A stretch of DNA of 64,000 bases from Variovorax sp. JS1663 (GTDB lineage: Bacteria > Pseudomonadota > Gammaproteobacteria > Burkholderiales > Burkholderiaceae_C): assembly GCF_002157355.1 (NCBI RefSeq), contig NZ_LYMK01000038.1, positions 1-64,000 of the forward strand, given 5' to 3'. The position numbers and the translations under genes were made by a program. The stretch's first letter is position 1. The number at the start of each line of letters is the position of its first letter. The notes beneath the pieces were generated by a model, which saw only the letters and a program-made list of their open reading frames with translations, was not told where the DNA came from and made no database searches. Positions 17,778 through 28,569 of the stretch are shown here, one piece after another.

Positions 17778-19583
17778 ATGGCAAATCTGGTGGAAGTCAA
17801 GGTTCCCGACATCGGCGACTTCAAGGACGTCGCGGTGATCGAGGTGATGGTGAAGGCCGGCGAGACCATCGCGGTCGACACCGGGCTGATCATGGTCGAG
17901 TCGGACAAGGCCTCGATGGAGATCCCGTCCTCGCAGGCGGGCGTGGTCAGGGAGATCAGGGTCAAGGTCAACGACAAGGTGAGCGAAGGGTCGGTGATCC
18001 TGGTGGTCGAGGGGGTGGGTGCTGCTTCTTCCCCTCCCCCTCTGGGGGAGGGCAGGGTGGGGGCTGCGGCGTCTGCGGAGGGTGCGCCGGTATCGGTGCC
18101 CCCACCCCGGCCCTCCCCCAGCGGGGGAGGGAGTCAGAGCGCGCCTGTCGCAACCTACGCAGGCAAGGTCGACGTCGAGTGCGAGATGCTGGTGCTGGGC
18201 GCCGGCCCCGGCGGCTATTCCGCCGCCTTCCGCAGCGCCGACATCGGGATGAAGACCGTGCTGGTCGAGCGCTACGCCACGCTGGGCGGCGTGTGCCTCA
18301 ACGTCGGGTGCATCCCGTCCAAGGCGCTGCTGCACACCGCCTCGATCATGGACGAGGTGGCGCAGATGCCTGACCACGGCATCAAGTACGGCGCGCCCGA
18401 GATCGACATCGACAAGCTGCGCGCCTTCAAGGAGGGCGTGATCAAGAAGCTCACCGGCGGCCTCGCCGGCATGGCCAAGATGCGCAAGGTGGAGGTGCTG
18501 ACCGGCACGGGCAGCTTCCTCGATCCGTGGCACCTGGAAGTGGCCGCGGCCGACGGCGGCAGGAAGGTCGTGAAGTTCGGCAAGGCCATCATCGCGGCCG
18601 GCAGCCAGGCGGTGAAGCTGCCCTTCTTCCCCGAGGACGAGCGCATCGTCGACTCCACCGGCGCGCTGGAGCTCAAGAGCATCCCCAAGCGCATGCTGGT
18701 GGTCGGCGGCGGGATCATCGGGCTGGAGATGGCCACCGTCTACTCGACGCTGGGCACGCGCATCGACGTGGTGGAAATGCTCGACGGCCTGATGCAGGGC
18801 GCCGACCGCGACCTGGTCAAGGTGTGGGAGAAGTTCAACAAGCCGCGCTTCGACAAGGTGATGCTCAAGACCAGGACGGTCGGCGCCAAGGCGACCGCGG
18901 CGGGCATCGAGGTTTCTTTCGAAGGCGAGCAGGCGCCTTCGGCCCCACAGGTCTACGACCTGGTGCTGGTGGCCGTGGGCCGCAGCCCCAACGGCAGGAA
19001 GATCGGCGCGGAGAAGGCCGGCGTCGCCGTCACCGAGCGCGGCTTCATCGAAGTCGACCGGCAACTGCGGACCAACGTGGCGCACATCCACGCGATCGGC
19101 GACATCGTCGGCCAGCCGATGCTGGCCCACAAGGCGGTGCACGAAGCCCACGTGGCGGCCGAGGCGGCGCACGGCGAGGCGGCCTTCTTCGACGCGCGCC
19201 AGATCCCCTCGGTGGCCTACACCGACCCGGAGGTCGCCTGGGCCGGCAAGACCGAGGAGCAGTGCAAGGCCGAGGGGCTGAAGGTCGGAAAGGCGGTGTT
19301 CCCCTGGGCCGCCTCGGGCCGCGCCATCGCCAACGGCCGCGACGAGGGCTTCACCAAGCTGATCTTCGACGAGGCCACGCACCGCGTGATCGGCGGCGGC
19401 ATCGTCGGCACGCATGCGGGCGACCTGATCAGCGAGGTGTGCCTGGCCATCGAGATGGGCTGCGAGCCGGCCGACATCGGCAAGACGATCCATCCGCATC
19501 CGACCCTGGGCGAGTCGATCGGCATGGCCGCCGAGCTGTTCGAGGGCGTGTGCACCGACCTGCCGCCGACCAAGAAGAAATAA
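17778..19583 (+). CDS. lpdA: Dihydrolipoamide dehydrogenase with N-terminal lipoyl domain
   Basis: The 601-residue E3 reoxidises dihydrolipoyl groups with NAD+. An N-terminal lipoyl domain (about 1-78; Lys44 in ESDKASME) precedes the flavoprotein disulphide reductase core (from about 133; FAD motif GAGPGGYSAAF, redox disulphide GGVCLNVGCIPSK, NAD motif VGGGIIGLEMA, C-terminal HPHPTLGE). The linker between the two (about 84-118) is encoded by a GC-rich inverted repeat and reads as Pro/Gly/Ser-rich sequence. Lipoyl-fused E3 is known in beta-proteobacteria; the repeat-derived linker is the odd part. Confidence 0.93.
   Translation: MANLVEVKVPDIGDFKDVAVIEVMVKAGETIAVDTGLIMVESDKASMEIPSSQAGVVREIRVKVNDKVSEGSVILVVEGVGAASSPPPLGEGRVGAAASAEGAPVSVPPPRPSPSGGGSQSAPVATYAGKVDVECEMLVLGAGPGGYSAAFRSADIGMKTVLVERYATLGGVCLNVGCIPSKALLHTASIMDEVAQMPDHGIKYGAPEIDIDKLRAFKEGVIKKLTGGLAGMAKMRKVEVLTGTGSFLDPWHLEVAAADGGRKVVKFGKAIIAAGSQAVKLPFFPEDERIVDSTGALELKSIPKRMLVVGGGIIGLEMATVYSTLGTRIDVVEMLDGLMQGADRDLVKVWEKFNKPRFDKVMLKTRTVGAKATAAGIEVSFEGEQAPSAPQVYDLVLVAVGRSPNGRKIGAEKAGVAVTERGFIEVDRQLRTNVAHIHAIGDIVGQPMLAHKAVHEAHVAAEAAHGEAAFFDARQIPSVAYTDPEVAWAGKTEEQCKAEGLKVGKAVFPWAASGRAIANGRDEGFTKLIFDEATHRVIGGGIVGTHAGDLISEVCLAIEMGCEPADIGKTIHPHPTLGESIGMAAELFEGVCTDLPPTKKK
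18032..18131. repeat. GC-rich inverted repeat inside the lpdA linker
   Basis: A left arm (18032-18063, CCCTCCCCC...GGGGGAGGG...GTGGGGG) and a right arm (18099-18131) are near-complementary over about 32 bases with few mismatches. Each arm also has its own small palindrome. The element keeps the reading frame and encodes the Pro/Gly-rich linker between lipoyl and catalytic domains. It looks like an inserted member of a dispersed intergenic repeat family. Confidence 0.7.
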
Positions 19584-19632
19584 CGACACCGCTGCCGCCC
19601 GGCACCCGACCGATCACTGGAGAAAAAGCACC

Positions 19633-21912
19633 ATGGCCGACAACCTGCGCGACGACGCGCTCGACTACCACCGCTACCCCACGCCGGGCAAGATCTCGGT
19701 CACGCCCACCAAGGCGATGGCCACGCAGCGCGACCTGGCGCTGGCCTACTCGCCCGGCGTGGCCGAGGCCTGCATGGAGATCGCGCGCGACCCGGCCGAA
19801 GCGATGAGCCTGACCTCGCGCGCCAACCTGGTCGCCGTGGTCACCAACGGCACCGCGGTGCTGGGCCTGGGCAACATCGGGCCGCTCGCGGGCAAGCCGG
19901 TGATGGAGGGCAAGGCCTGCCTGTTCAAGAAGTTCGCCGGCATCGACGTGTTCGACATCGAGCTGGCCGAGGACGACCCCGACGCGCTGATCGACACCAT
20001 CGCCCGCATGGAGCCGACCTTCGGCGGCATCAACCTCGAGGACATCAAGGCGCCCGAGTGCTTCTACATCGAGAAGAAGCTGCGCGAGCGCATGAAGATC
20101 CCGGTCTTCCACGACGACCAGCACGGCACCGCGATCGTCGCCGCGGCGGCCATCCTCAACGGGCTGCGGCTGGTGGGCAAGAACATCGGCGAGGTCAAGC
20201 TGGTCGCCTCCGGCGCGGGTGCGGCGGCGCTGGCCTGCCTCGACCTGATCGTGAGCCTGGGCCTGAAACCCGAGAACATCGTGGTCACCGACGCAAAGGG
20301 CGTGGTCTACGTGGGCCGCACCGAGGGCATGGACGACAACAAGGCGCGCTATGCCCGCGAGACCAACGCGCGCACGCTGGCCGAGGTCATGCCCGGGGCC
20401 GACATCTTCCTCGGCCTGTCGGCCGGCGGCGTGCTCAAGCCGGAGATGGTGAGCGGCATGGCGCCGCGCCCGCTGATCTTCGCGATGGCCAACCCGACGC
20501 CGGAGATCCTGCCCGAGGACGCGCTGGCGGCGCGGCCCGACGCCATCCTCGGCACCGGGCGCTCGGACTACCCGAACCAGATCAACAACGTCCTGTGCTT
20601 CCCCTTCATCTTCCGCGGCGCGCTGGACGTGGGGGCGACCACCATCAACGAGGAGATGAAGCTGGCGGCCGTGCGTGCCATCGCCGGCCTCGCCCATGCC
20701 GAGATCCCCGAGGTGGTGGCACAGGCCTACGGCGCCGCGGGGCTGCGCTTCGGTGCCCAGTACCTGATCCCGAAGCCCTTCGACCCGCGGCTGATCGAGG
20801 CCGTCGCGCCGGCGGTCGCCAAGGCTGCGATGGACAGCGGCGTCGCGCTGCGCCCGATCGAGGACCTCGAGGCCTACCGGCAGCGCCTGGGCCAGTTCGT
20901 CTACCAGTCGGGCGGTGCGATGCAGCCGGTGTTCGCCGCCGCCAAGCGCACGCCCCGGCGGGTGGTCTACGCGGAGGGCGAGGACGAGCGCGTGCTGCGC
21001 GCCGCCCAGGTGGTGGTCGACGAAGGCCTGGCGCGTCCGCTGCTCGTGGGCCGGCCCGATGCGATCGCCGGGCGCATCGCGCAGTTCGGCCTGCGCCTGG
21101 CGCCAGGCACCGACTGCGAGTGCGTGGACCCGATGGACCCGGCCGTGCATGACGAGGCCGCGGAGGCCTACTACGGCCTGGTGCAGCGACGCGGCGTGTC
21201 GCGCGCGCTGGCCCATGCCGAGATGCGCGGCCGCGGCACGCTGCTGGGCGCGATGCTGGTGCGCCAGGGGCGCGCCGATGCCATGCTGTGCGGCACGGTG
21301 GGCCGTTTCCACGACCATCTGGCCTACGTGCGCGACGCCATCGGCCTGCGCAACGGCGCCTGTACCTTCGCCGCTGTCCAGATGCTGATGCTGCCCGGGC
21401 GCCAGCTCTTCATCTGCGACACGCACGTGAACGCCGACCCGACCCCGCAGCAGGTGGCCGAGACCGCGCTGATGGCCGCCGAGGCGGTGCGCCGCTTCGG
21501 CATCACGCCCAGCGTGGCGCTGCTGTCGCATTCGAGCTTCGGCGATTCCAATGCGGCGGCCGCGCAGAAGATGCGCGAGGCGCTCAAGCTGGTGAAGCTG
21601 CGCGACCCCGGCCTGGCGGTGGAGGGCGAGATGCGCGGCGACGCGGCGCTGTCGCGCAGCATCCTCGAGCGCGAGTTCCCCGAGGCCGGCCTCACCGAGG
21701 AGGCCAACGTGCTGGTGATGCCCAACGTCGACGCCGCCAACATCGCCTACAACCTGCTGCGCATCGCCGCAGGCAACGGCATCACCGTCGGCGGCATCCT
21801 GCTGGGCGCCGACCGGCCGGTGCACATCCTTACTCCCTCGTCCACCGTCAGGCGTATCGTGAACATGACCGCCGTCGCGGCGGTCCATGCCGGCGCGCAG
21901 CGCACGGCCTAG
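19633..21912 (+). CDS. maeB: NADP-dependent malic enzyme with phosphotransacetylase-like domain
   Basis: The 759-residue protein joins a malic enzyme (about 1-430; YSPGVAEAC, NGTAVLGLGNIGPLAGKPVMEGKA, HDDQHGTA metal and substrate segment) to a phosphotransacetylase-like C-terminal domain (about 430-759), which in MaeB is regulatory and binds acetyl-CoA. It oxidatively decarboxylates malate to pyruvate and yields NADPH. The gene lies between the PDH genes, which consume pyruvate, and dctA, which imports malate. The RBS GGAGA precedes ATG 19633. Confidence 0.93.
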   Translation: MADNLRDDALDYHRYPTPGKISVTPTKAMATQRDLALAYSPGVAEACMEIARDPAEAMSLTSRANLVAVVTNGTAVLGLGNIGPLAGKPVMEGKACLFKKFAGIDVFDIELAEDDPDALIDTIARMEPTFGGINLEDIKAPECFYIEKKLRERMKIPVFHDDQHGTAIVAAAAILNGLRLVGKNIGEVKLVASGAGAAALACLDLIVSLGLKPENIVVTDAKGVVYVGRTEGMDDNKARYARETNARTLAEVMPGADIFLGLSAGGVLKPEMVSGMAPRPLIFAMANPTPEILPEDALAARPDAILGTGRSDYPNQINNVLCFPFIFRGALDVGATTINEEMKLAAVRAIAGLAHAEIPEVVAQAYGAAGLRFGAQYLIPKPFDPRLIEAVAPAVAKAAMDSGVALRPIEDLEAYRQRLGQFVYQSGGAMQPVFAAAKRTPRRVVYAEGEDERVLRAAQVVVDEGLARPLLVGRPDAIAGRIAQFGLRLAPGTDCECVDPMDPAVHDEAAEAYYGLVQRRGVSRALAHAEMRGRGTLLGAMLVRQGRADAMLCGTVGRFHDHLAYVRDAIGLRNGACTFAAVQMLMLPGRQLFICDTHVNADPTPQQVAETALMAAEAVRRFGITPSVALLSHSSFGDSNAAAAQKMREALKLVKLRDPGLAVEGEMRGDAALSRSILEREFPEAGLTEEANVLVMPNVDAANIAYNLLRIAAGNGITVGGILLGADRPVHILTPSSTVRRIVNMTAVAAVHAGAQRTA

Positions 21913-21941
21913 GCAGTTCTTTTTTTCGACAGGAGACAGCA

Positions 21942-23315
21942 ATGGAAGCAACCATGGACGCGGGCAAGGCATCGGCTCCAAAGCCGTTCTACAGATCGCT
22001 TTATTTCCAGGTCATCACGGCGATCGTCATCGGCGTGGCGCTCGGGCATTTCTATCCCGCGCTCGGCGAGTCGATGAAGCCGCTGGGCGACGGCTTCATC
22101 AAGCTGATCAAGATGATCATCGCGCCCATCATCTTCTGCACCGTAGTGGTGGGCATCGCCGGCATGGAGGACATGAAGAAGGTCGGCAAGACCGGCGGGC
22201 TGGCGCTGCTGTACTTCGAGGTCGTGAGCACCGTCGCGCTGATCGTCGGGCTGGTGCTGGTGAACGTGTTCAAGCCCGGCGCCGGCATGAACGTGGACCC
22301 GAGCACGCTGGACACCAAGTCGATCGCGGCCTACACCGGCCCGGGCAAGATGCAGGGCACGGTCGACTTCCTGCTCAACGTGATCCCGAGCACGGTGGTC
22401 GACGCCTTCGCCAAGGGCGAGATCCTGCAGGTGCTGCTGTTCTCGGTGATGTTCGGCTTCGCGCTGCACAAGTTCGGCGGGCGCGGCACGCTGGTGTTCG
22501 ACATCATCGAGAAGGGCTCGCACGTGCTCTTCTCGATCGTGGGCATGATCATGAAGGTGGCGCCCATCGGCGCCTTCGGCGCCATGGCCTTCACCATCGG
22601 CAAGTACGGCGTGGGCACGCTGTTCTCGCTCGGCAAGCTGATGGGCACCTTCTACCTGACCTGCCTGATCTTCATCTTCGTGGTGCTGGGGCTGATCGCG
22701 CGCTTCCACGGCTTCAGCATCTGGAAGTTCATCAAGTACATCAAGGAAGAGTTGCTGATCGTGCTGGGCACGTCGTCGTCCGAATCGGTGCTGCCGCGCA
22801 TGATGGCCAAGCTCGAGAACCTGGGCGCGCGCAAGTCGGTGGTGGGCCTGGTCATCCCGACCGGCTACTCCTTCAACCTCGACGGTACCTCGATCTACCT
22901 GACGATGGCGGCGGTGTTCATCGCGCAGGCGACCAACACGCCGATGACGCTGACGCAGGAGCTCACGCTGCTCGCGGTGCTGCTGCTGACCTCCAAGGGC
23001 GCGGCCGGCATCACCGGCAGCGGCTTCATCGTGCTGGCCGCGACGCTGTCGGCGGTCGGGCACGTGCCGGTGGCGGGGCTGGCGCTGATCCTGGGCATCG
23101 ACCGCTTCATGTCCGAGGCACGGGCGCTCACCAACCTGATCGGCAACGGCGTGGCCACGGTCGTGGTCGCCAAGTGGACCGGCGACCTCGACACCAAGCG
23201 GATGCACGAACAGCTCAACAACGAGACGACCACCGCGGCCGAGGAACCCGAGGTGGTGCTGGACGCCGTCGAACAGCACATGCCGGTGCCCGCATCGGCA
23301 TCGGCGCAGCGCTGA
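21942..23315 (+). CDS. dctA: C4-dicarboxylate:cation symporter DctA
   Basis: The 457-residue inner-membrane protein belongs to the DAACS family. It imports succinate, fumarate and malate. Characteristic parts are the GLGHFYP-type start of TM1, the serine-rich re-entrant loop GTSSSESVLPRMM, the NLDGTSIYLTMAAVFIAQA motif, and the second hairpin TSKGAAGITGSGFIVL. AGGAGA lies 6-11 bases before ATG 21942. It starts 29 bases after maeB with no room for a separate terminator, so it is probably transcribed from upstream. The cognate sensor-regulator pair is encoded 5 kb downstream on the same strand. Confidence 0.93.
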   Translation: MEATMDAGKASAPKPFYRSLYFQVITAIVIGVALGHFYPALGESMKPLGDGFIKLIKMIIAPIIFCTVVVGIAGMEDMKKVGKTGGLALLYFEVVSTVALIVGLVLVNVFKPGAGMNVDPSTLDTKSIAAYTGPGKMQGTVDFLLNVIPSTVVDAFAKGEILQVLLFSVMFGFALHKFGGRGTLVFDIIEKGSHVLFSIVGMIMKVAPIGAFGAMAFTIGKYGVGTLFSLGKLMGTFYLTCLIFIFVVLGLIARFHGFSIWKFIKYIKEELLIVLGTSSSESVLPRMMAKLENLGARKSVVGLVIPTGYSFNLDGTSIYLTMAAVFIAQATNTPMTLTQELTLLAVLLLTSKGAAGITGSGFIVLAATLSAVGHVPVAGLALILGIDRFMSEARALTNLIGNGVATVVVAKWTGDLDTKRMHEQLNNETTTAAEEPEVVLDAVEQHMPVPASASAQR

Positions 23316-23335
23316 GCCACGGACCGCAGCCGCCG

Positions 23336-24682
23336 ATGGACGCCGCAATCTCCACGCGCGCCGGGCCGCATCGCGTCGTCATCGTCGGCGGCGGCGCGGG
23401 TGGGCTCGAGCTCGCCACGCGGCTGGGCAACACGCTCGGCCGCCGCGGCGAGGTCGAGGTCACGCTGATCGAGAAGAACCGCACCCACGTGTGGAAGCCC
23501 AAGCTGCACGAGATCGCCGCGGGCAGCATGGACATGAGCGCGCACGAGGTGGGCTACCTGGCGCAGTCGCACTGGCACCACTTCCGCTACCGCGTGGGCG
23601 AGATGGTGGGCCTGGACCGCGCCCGGCGCGAGGTGCTGGTGGCGCCCCACGTCGACGACGAAGGCCAGGAGGTCACGCCGCTGCGCGCCTTCGGCTACGA
23701 CACGCTGGTGCTGTCGGTCGGCAGCCAGAGCAACGATTTCGGCACGCCCGGCGTGCGTGAGCATGCGATGCGGCTGGAGTCGGCTGCCGATGCGCGGCGC
23801 TTCCATTCGCGCATGGTCAACGCCTGCATCCGGGCGCATGCGCAGACCGAGCCGCTGCGGCCCGAGCAACTGCACGTGGCGATCATCGGCGCCGGCGCCA
23901 CCGGCGTGGAGCTGGCCGCGGAGCTGCACCGCACGACGCGCGAGGTGGTGGCCTTCGGCCTGGATCGCGTGGATGCCGACAAGGACATCCGCGTGACCGT
24001 GGTCGAGGCGGCGCCGCGCATCCTGCCGGCCCTGCCGCCGCGCCTGTCGGGCGCCGCCGAGGACCTGCTGCGCAAGCTCGGCGTGGAGGTGCTCACCGAT
24101 GCCAAGGTGGCCGAGGTCGAGCCCGTGGGCGTGCGCCTGGCGGACGGCCGCGTGCTGCCGGCCGAGCTGATCGTGTGGGCGGCCGGCGTGAAGGCGCCGG
24201 ATTTCCTGAAGGAGCTGGCGAGCCTGGAGACCAACCGCATCAACCAGCTCGTCGTCATGCCCACGCTGCAGACCACCCGCGACGGGAACATCTTCGCCAT
24301 CGGCGACTGCGCGGCCTGCGCCTGGCCCGAGGCCAACCAGGGGAAGGGCGGCTTCGTGCCGCCGCGGGCGCAGGCGGCGCACCAGCAGGCCTCTCACATG
24401 GCCCGGCAGATCCGCCGCCGCCTGGCAGGCAAGCCGCTGGCCGACTATCGCTACCGCGACTTCGGCTCGCTGGTCTCGCTGGGCGAGTTCAGCACCGTCG
24501 GCAACATGATGGGCGGGCTGATCGGCGGCAGCCTGATGGTCGAGGGCCTGTTCGCGCGCCTGATGTACCTGTCGCTCTACAAGATGCACGAGCTGGCGCT
24601 GCACGGCTTTCCGAAGGTGGCGCTCGACACCCTGGCGCGCCTGATCGTGCGGCGCACCGAACCCCACGTGAAGCTGCACTGA
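23336..24682 (+). CDS. FAD-dependent NADH dehydrogenase (NDH-2-like)
   Basis: The 448-residue flavoprotein has two Rossmann motifs: VVIVGGGAGGLELA at about 15-28 for FAD and IIGAGATGVELAAEL at about 183-197 for NAD(P)H. It has the late IFAIGDCAAC motif and a C-terminal hydrophobic segment typical of type II NADH:quinone oxidoreductases. It would reoxidise NADH at the membrane without proton pumping. This fits an operon that makes NADH through PDH. The exact quinone or other acceptor cannot be read from sequence. Confidence 0.82.
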   Translation: MDAAISTRAGPHRVVIVGGGAGGLELATRLGNTLGRRGEVEVTLIEKNRTHVWKPKLHEIAAGSMDMSAHEVGYLAQSHWHHFRYRVGEMVGLDRARREVLVAPHVDDEGQEVTPLRAFGYDTLVLSVGSQSNDFGTPGVREHAMRLESAADARRFHSRMVNACIRAHAQTEPLRPEQLHVAIIGAGATGVELAAELHRTTREVVAFGLDRVDADKDIRVTVVEAAPRILPALPPRLSGAAEDLLRKLGVEVLTDAKVAEVEPVGVRLADGRVLPAELIVWAAGVKAPDFLKELASLETNRINQLVVMPTLQTTRDGNIFAIGDCAACAWPEANQGKGGFVPPRAQAAHQQASHMARQIRRRLAGKPLADYRYRDFGSLVSLGEFSTVGNMMGGLIGGSLMVEGLFARLMYLSLYKMHELALHGFPKVALDTLARLIVRRTEPHVKLH

Positions 24683-24696
24683 GGAGTCTTCTTTCC

Positions 24697-26400
24697 ATGA
24701 GCGCGTCCCTGCCCATCCCCACGCCCGATCTCGGCCGCTGGATCGCCGAGCTGTTCGACATGCAGCAGGCCATGCTGCGCAGCTTCGGCGCCGCGCCCGA
24801 GCCCCCGCCGCTGAAGCCGGATGCCGAGCCCGTGCCGGTCTCGCTGATGGCGGCCGCGCGGGCCCTGGCCGCGTGGCAGGAGGAGGCGCTGCGGCAGATG
24901 GCTGCGATCTGGCCCGCGGGCGAGCCCGCCGACGGGGCCGACCGCCGCTTCGCCGCCCAGGCCTGGCGCGAGGACCCGCGCTTCGACCTCGCGGTGCGCC
25001 ACTACCAGAGCTACGCGAAGCTGCTGCGCGGCGCCGTCGACGAGGCGCCGGTCGATGCGCAGCAGAAGGCCCAATGGCATTTCGCGCTGCGCCAGGTGCT
25101 GGATGCGCTCAGCCCCGCCAACTGCCTGGCCACCAATCCCGAAGCGATGCAGGTCGCGGTGGACTCCGGCGGCGCGAGCCTGGTGGAGGGCATGCGCCTG
25201 TTCCTGCAGGACCTGGCCCGGGGCCGCATCGCGATGACCGACGAGGATGCCTTCGAGGTGGGGCGCAACGTTGCCACCACCCCGGGCAGCGTGGTGTTCG
25301 AGAACGAACTGATGCAGCTCATCCAGTACGCGCCGACGACCGCGAAGGTGCACGAGCGGCCGCTCCTGATCGTGCCGCCCTGCATCAACAAGTTCTACAT
25401 CCTCGACCTGCAGCCGGCGAACTCGCTGGTGGCGCATGCGGTGGCGCAGGGGCACACGGTGTTCCTGGTGTCCTGGCGCAACGTGTCGGAGGCACAGGGC
25501 CACCTGCGCTGGGACGACTACGTCGAGCAGGGCGTGATCGCCGCGATCGACACCGCGCGCGAGATCGCCGGCGCCGAGCGGATCAACGCCCTGGGCTTCT
25601 GCGTCGGCGGCACGCTGCTGGCCTGCGCGCTGGCGGTGCTGGCCGCGCGCGGCGAGGACAAGGCGGCCAGCCTGACGCTGTTGACCACCATGCTCGACTT
25701 CCACGACCCCGGCGAGATCGGCCTGCTGGTCAACGAAGGCATGCTGGCGCTGCGCGAAGCGGCCATCGGCGGCGGCGGCGTGCTGCGCGGGCGGGAGCTG
25801 GCCCAGGTGTTCGCCTCGCTGCGCGCCAACGACCTGATCTGGCCCTACGTGGTCAACGGCTACCTGAAGGGCAAGGCGCCGCCGGCCTTCGACCTGCTGT
25901 TCTGGAACAGCGACGACGCCAACCTGCCCGGGCCGATGTTCTGCTGGTATTTGCGCCATGCCTACCTCGAGAACCGGCTGCGCGTGCCGGGCGGCACCGT
26001 GCAATGCGGCGAGTCGGTGGACTTCGGCCGCATCGACGTCCCGGCCTTCATCTACGCCTCGCGCGAGGACCACATCGTGCCCTGGCGCACCGCCTACGCG
26101 AGCACCCGGCTGCTGGGCGGCGACACGCGCTTCGTGCTCGGTGCCAGCGGGCACATCGCCGGCGTGATCAACCCGCCGGCCGCCCGCAAGCGCAACCACT
26201 GGGTGGGCCCGGTCGGCGCCGAGCCGCAGCGCTGGCTGGACGGCGCCGAGTCGGTGCCCGGCAGCTGGTGGCCGGAGTGGACGCGCTGGCTTGCCACGCA
26301 TGCGGGCGCCCAGGTCGCCGCACCGAAGAAGGCCGGCAGCCGCGCGCATCCCGTCATCGAGCCGGCACCGGGCCGCTACGTGAAGGAAAACGCGGCCTAG
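24697..26400 (+). CDS. phaC: Class I poly(3-hydroxyalkanoate) synthase
   Basis: The 567-residue polymerase joins 3-hydroxybutyryl-CoA units into PHB on granules. The lipase-like box GFCVGG holds the nucleophile Cys302; Asp458 (SREDHIVPW) and His486 (ASGHIAGV) complete the triad. The length and conserved PWINKFYILDL-like segment (here PPCINKFYILDL) fit class I. It starts 14 bases after the NADH dehydrogenase gene and precedes phaA and phaB, the usual phaCAB order. Confidence 0.94.
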   Translation: MSASLPIPTPDLGRWIAELFDMQQAMLRSFGAAPEPPPLKPDAEPVPVSLMAAARALAAWQEEALRQMAAIWPAGEPADGADRRFAAQAWREDPRFDLAVRHYQSYAKLLRGAVDEAPVDAQQKAQWHFALRQVLDALSPANCLATNPEAMQVAVDSGGASLVEGMRLFLQDLARGRIAMTDEDAFEVGRNVATTPGSVVFENELMQLIQYAPTTAKVHERPLLIVPPCINKFYILDLQPANSLVAHAVAQGHTVFLVSWRNVSEAQGHLRWDDYVEQGVIAAIDTAREIAGAERINALGFCVGGTLLACALAVLAARGEDKAASLTLLTTMLDFHDPGEIGLLVNEGMLALREAAIGGGGVLRGRELAQVFASLRANDLIWPYVVNGYLKGKAPPAFDLLFWNSDDANLPGPMFCWYLRHAYLENRLRVPGGTVQCGESVDFGRIDVPAFIYASREDHIVPWRTAYASTRLLGGDTRFVLGASGHIAGVINPPAARKRNHWVGPVGAEPQRWLDGAESVPGSWWPEWTRWLATHAGAQVAAPKKAGSRAHPVIEPAPGRYVKENAA

Positions 26401-26450
26401 GGCCCGTTCATCGCCATTCGTCGTTTCCAACAGAGAGAGAAGGAGTCACC

Positions 26451-27632
<1,182 letters not shown>

Positions 27633-27668
27633 GAGCCTGAGTTTTTTTCAACCACAAGGAGAAGACAG

Positions 27669-28415
27669 ATGACGAAAGCACGCGTGGTCCTCGTGACCGG
27701 TGGGATGGGCGGCCTGGGCGAAACCATCTCGACCAAGATGGTGGACGGCGGCTACAAGGTGGCCGTGACCTATTCGCCGGGCAACACCAGGCATGCCGAA
27801 TGGGTGGCGCAGATGAAGGCCGAGGGCTACGACATCCTGGCCGTGCCCTGCGACGTGACCGACATCGATTCCTGCGCGCGGGCAGTGGCCCAGGTGCAGG
27901 AGCAGCTCGGGCCGGTCGACGTGCTGGTCAACAACGCCGGCATCACCCGCGACATGACCTTCAAGAAGATGGACAAGGTCAACTGGGACGCGGTGCTGCG
28001 CACCAACCTCGACAGCCTGTTCAACATGAGCAAGCAGGTCGCCGACGGCATGGTGGACCGCGGCTGGGGCCGGGTCATCAACGTCTCCTCGGTCAACGGC
28101 TCCAAGGGCGCCTTCGGCCAGACCAACTACTCGGCGGCCAAGGCCGGCGTGCACGGCTTCACCAAGGCGCTGGCGCTGGAGGTGGCGAAGAAGGGCGTGA
28201 CGGTGAACACCATCTCGCCCGGCTACATCGGCACGAAGATGGTGACGGCCATCCCGAAGGAGGTGCTGGACTCCAAGATCCTGCCCAACATCCCGGTCGG
28301 CCGCCTGGGCAAGCCGGAGGAAGTGGCGGGGCTGATCATCTATCTCGCCTCCGAAGAGGCGGCCTTCGTCACCGGCGCCAACATCGCGATCAACGGCGGC
28401 CAGCACATGCAGTGA
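27669..28415 (+). CDS. phaB: Acetoacetyl-CoA reductase
   Basis: The 248-residue SDR reduces acetoacetyl-CoA to (R)-3-hydroxybutyryl-CoA with NADPH, the monomer for PhaC. It has the cofactor motif TGGMGGLGE (the PhaB form of TGxxxGxG), NNAG, and catalytic Ser-Tyr-Lys in NVSSVNG...NYSAAKAG. NADPH could be supplied by the malic enzyme of the same operon. A 154-base gap to dctB follows, with no clear terminator. Confidence 0.94.
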   Translation: MTKARVVLVTGGMGGLGETISTKMVDGGYKVAVTYSPGNTRHAEWVAQMKAEGYDILAVPCDVTDIDSCARAVAQVQEQLGPVDVLVNNAGITRDMTFKKMDKVNWDAVLRTNLDSLFNMSKQVADGMVDRGWGRVINVSSVNGSKGAFGQTNYSAAKAGVHGFTKALALEVAKKGVTVNTISPGYIGTKMVTAIPKEVLDSKILPNIPVGRLGKPEEVAGLIIYLASEEAAFVTGANIAINGGQHMQ

Positions 28416-28569
28416 TCGGGGTGTGTCGGGGCGGCCACCAAAGAGGATGTTTGCGCAAGAGCGTTTCTCCGCGCGGGCGGGGGCCGGCCGGGGGCCTAAC
28501 ATCGCCCCGTCCGGCGACAGGCTCCTGCCGATGGGGCATGAGGAGCCGCGGGAGACGCTGAGGAGTGGG

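Noticed and set aside
17601..21981. Long open frames antisense to lpdA, maeB and dctA
   Set aside because: Same cause. They have no RBS and no family resemblance, and the sense genes account for the sequence.
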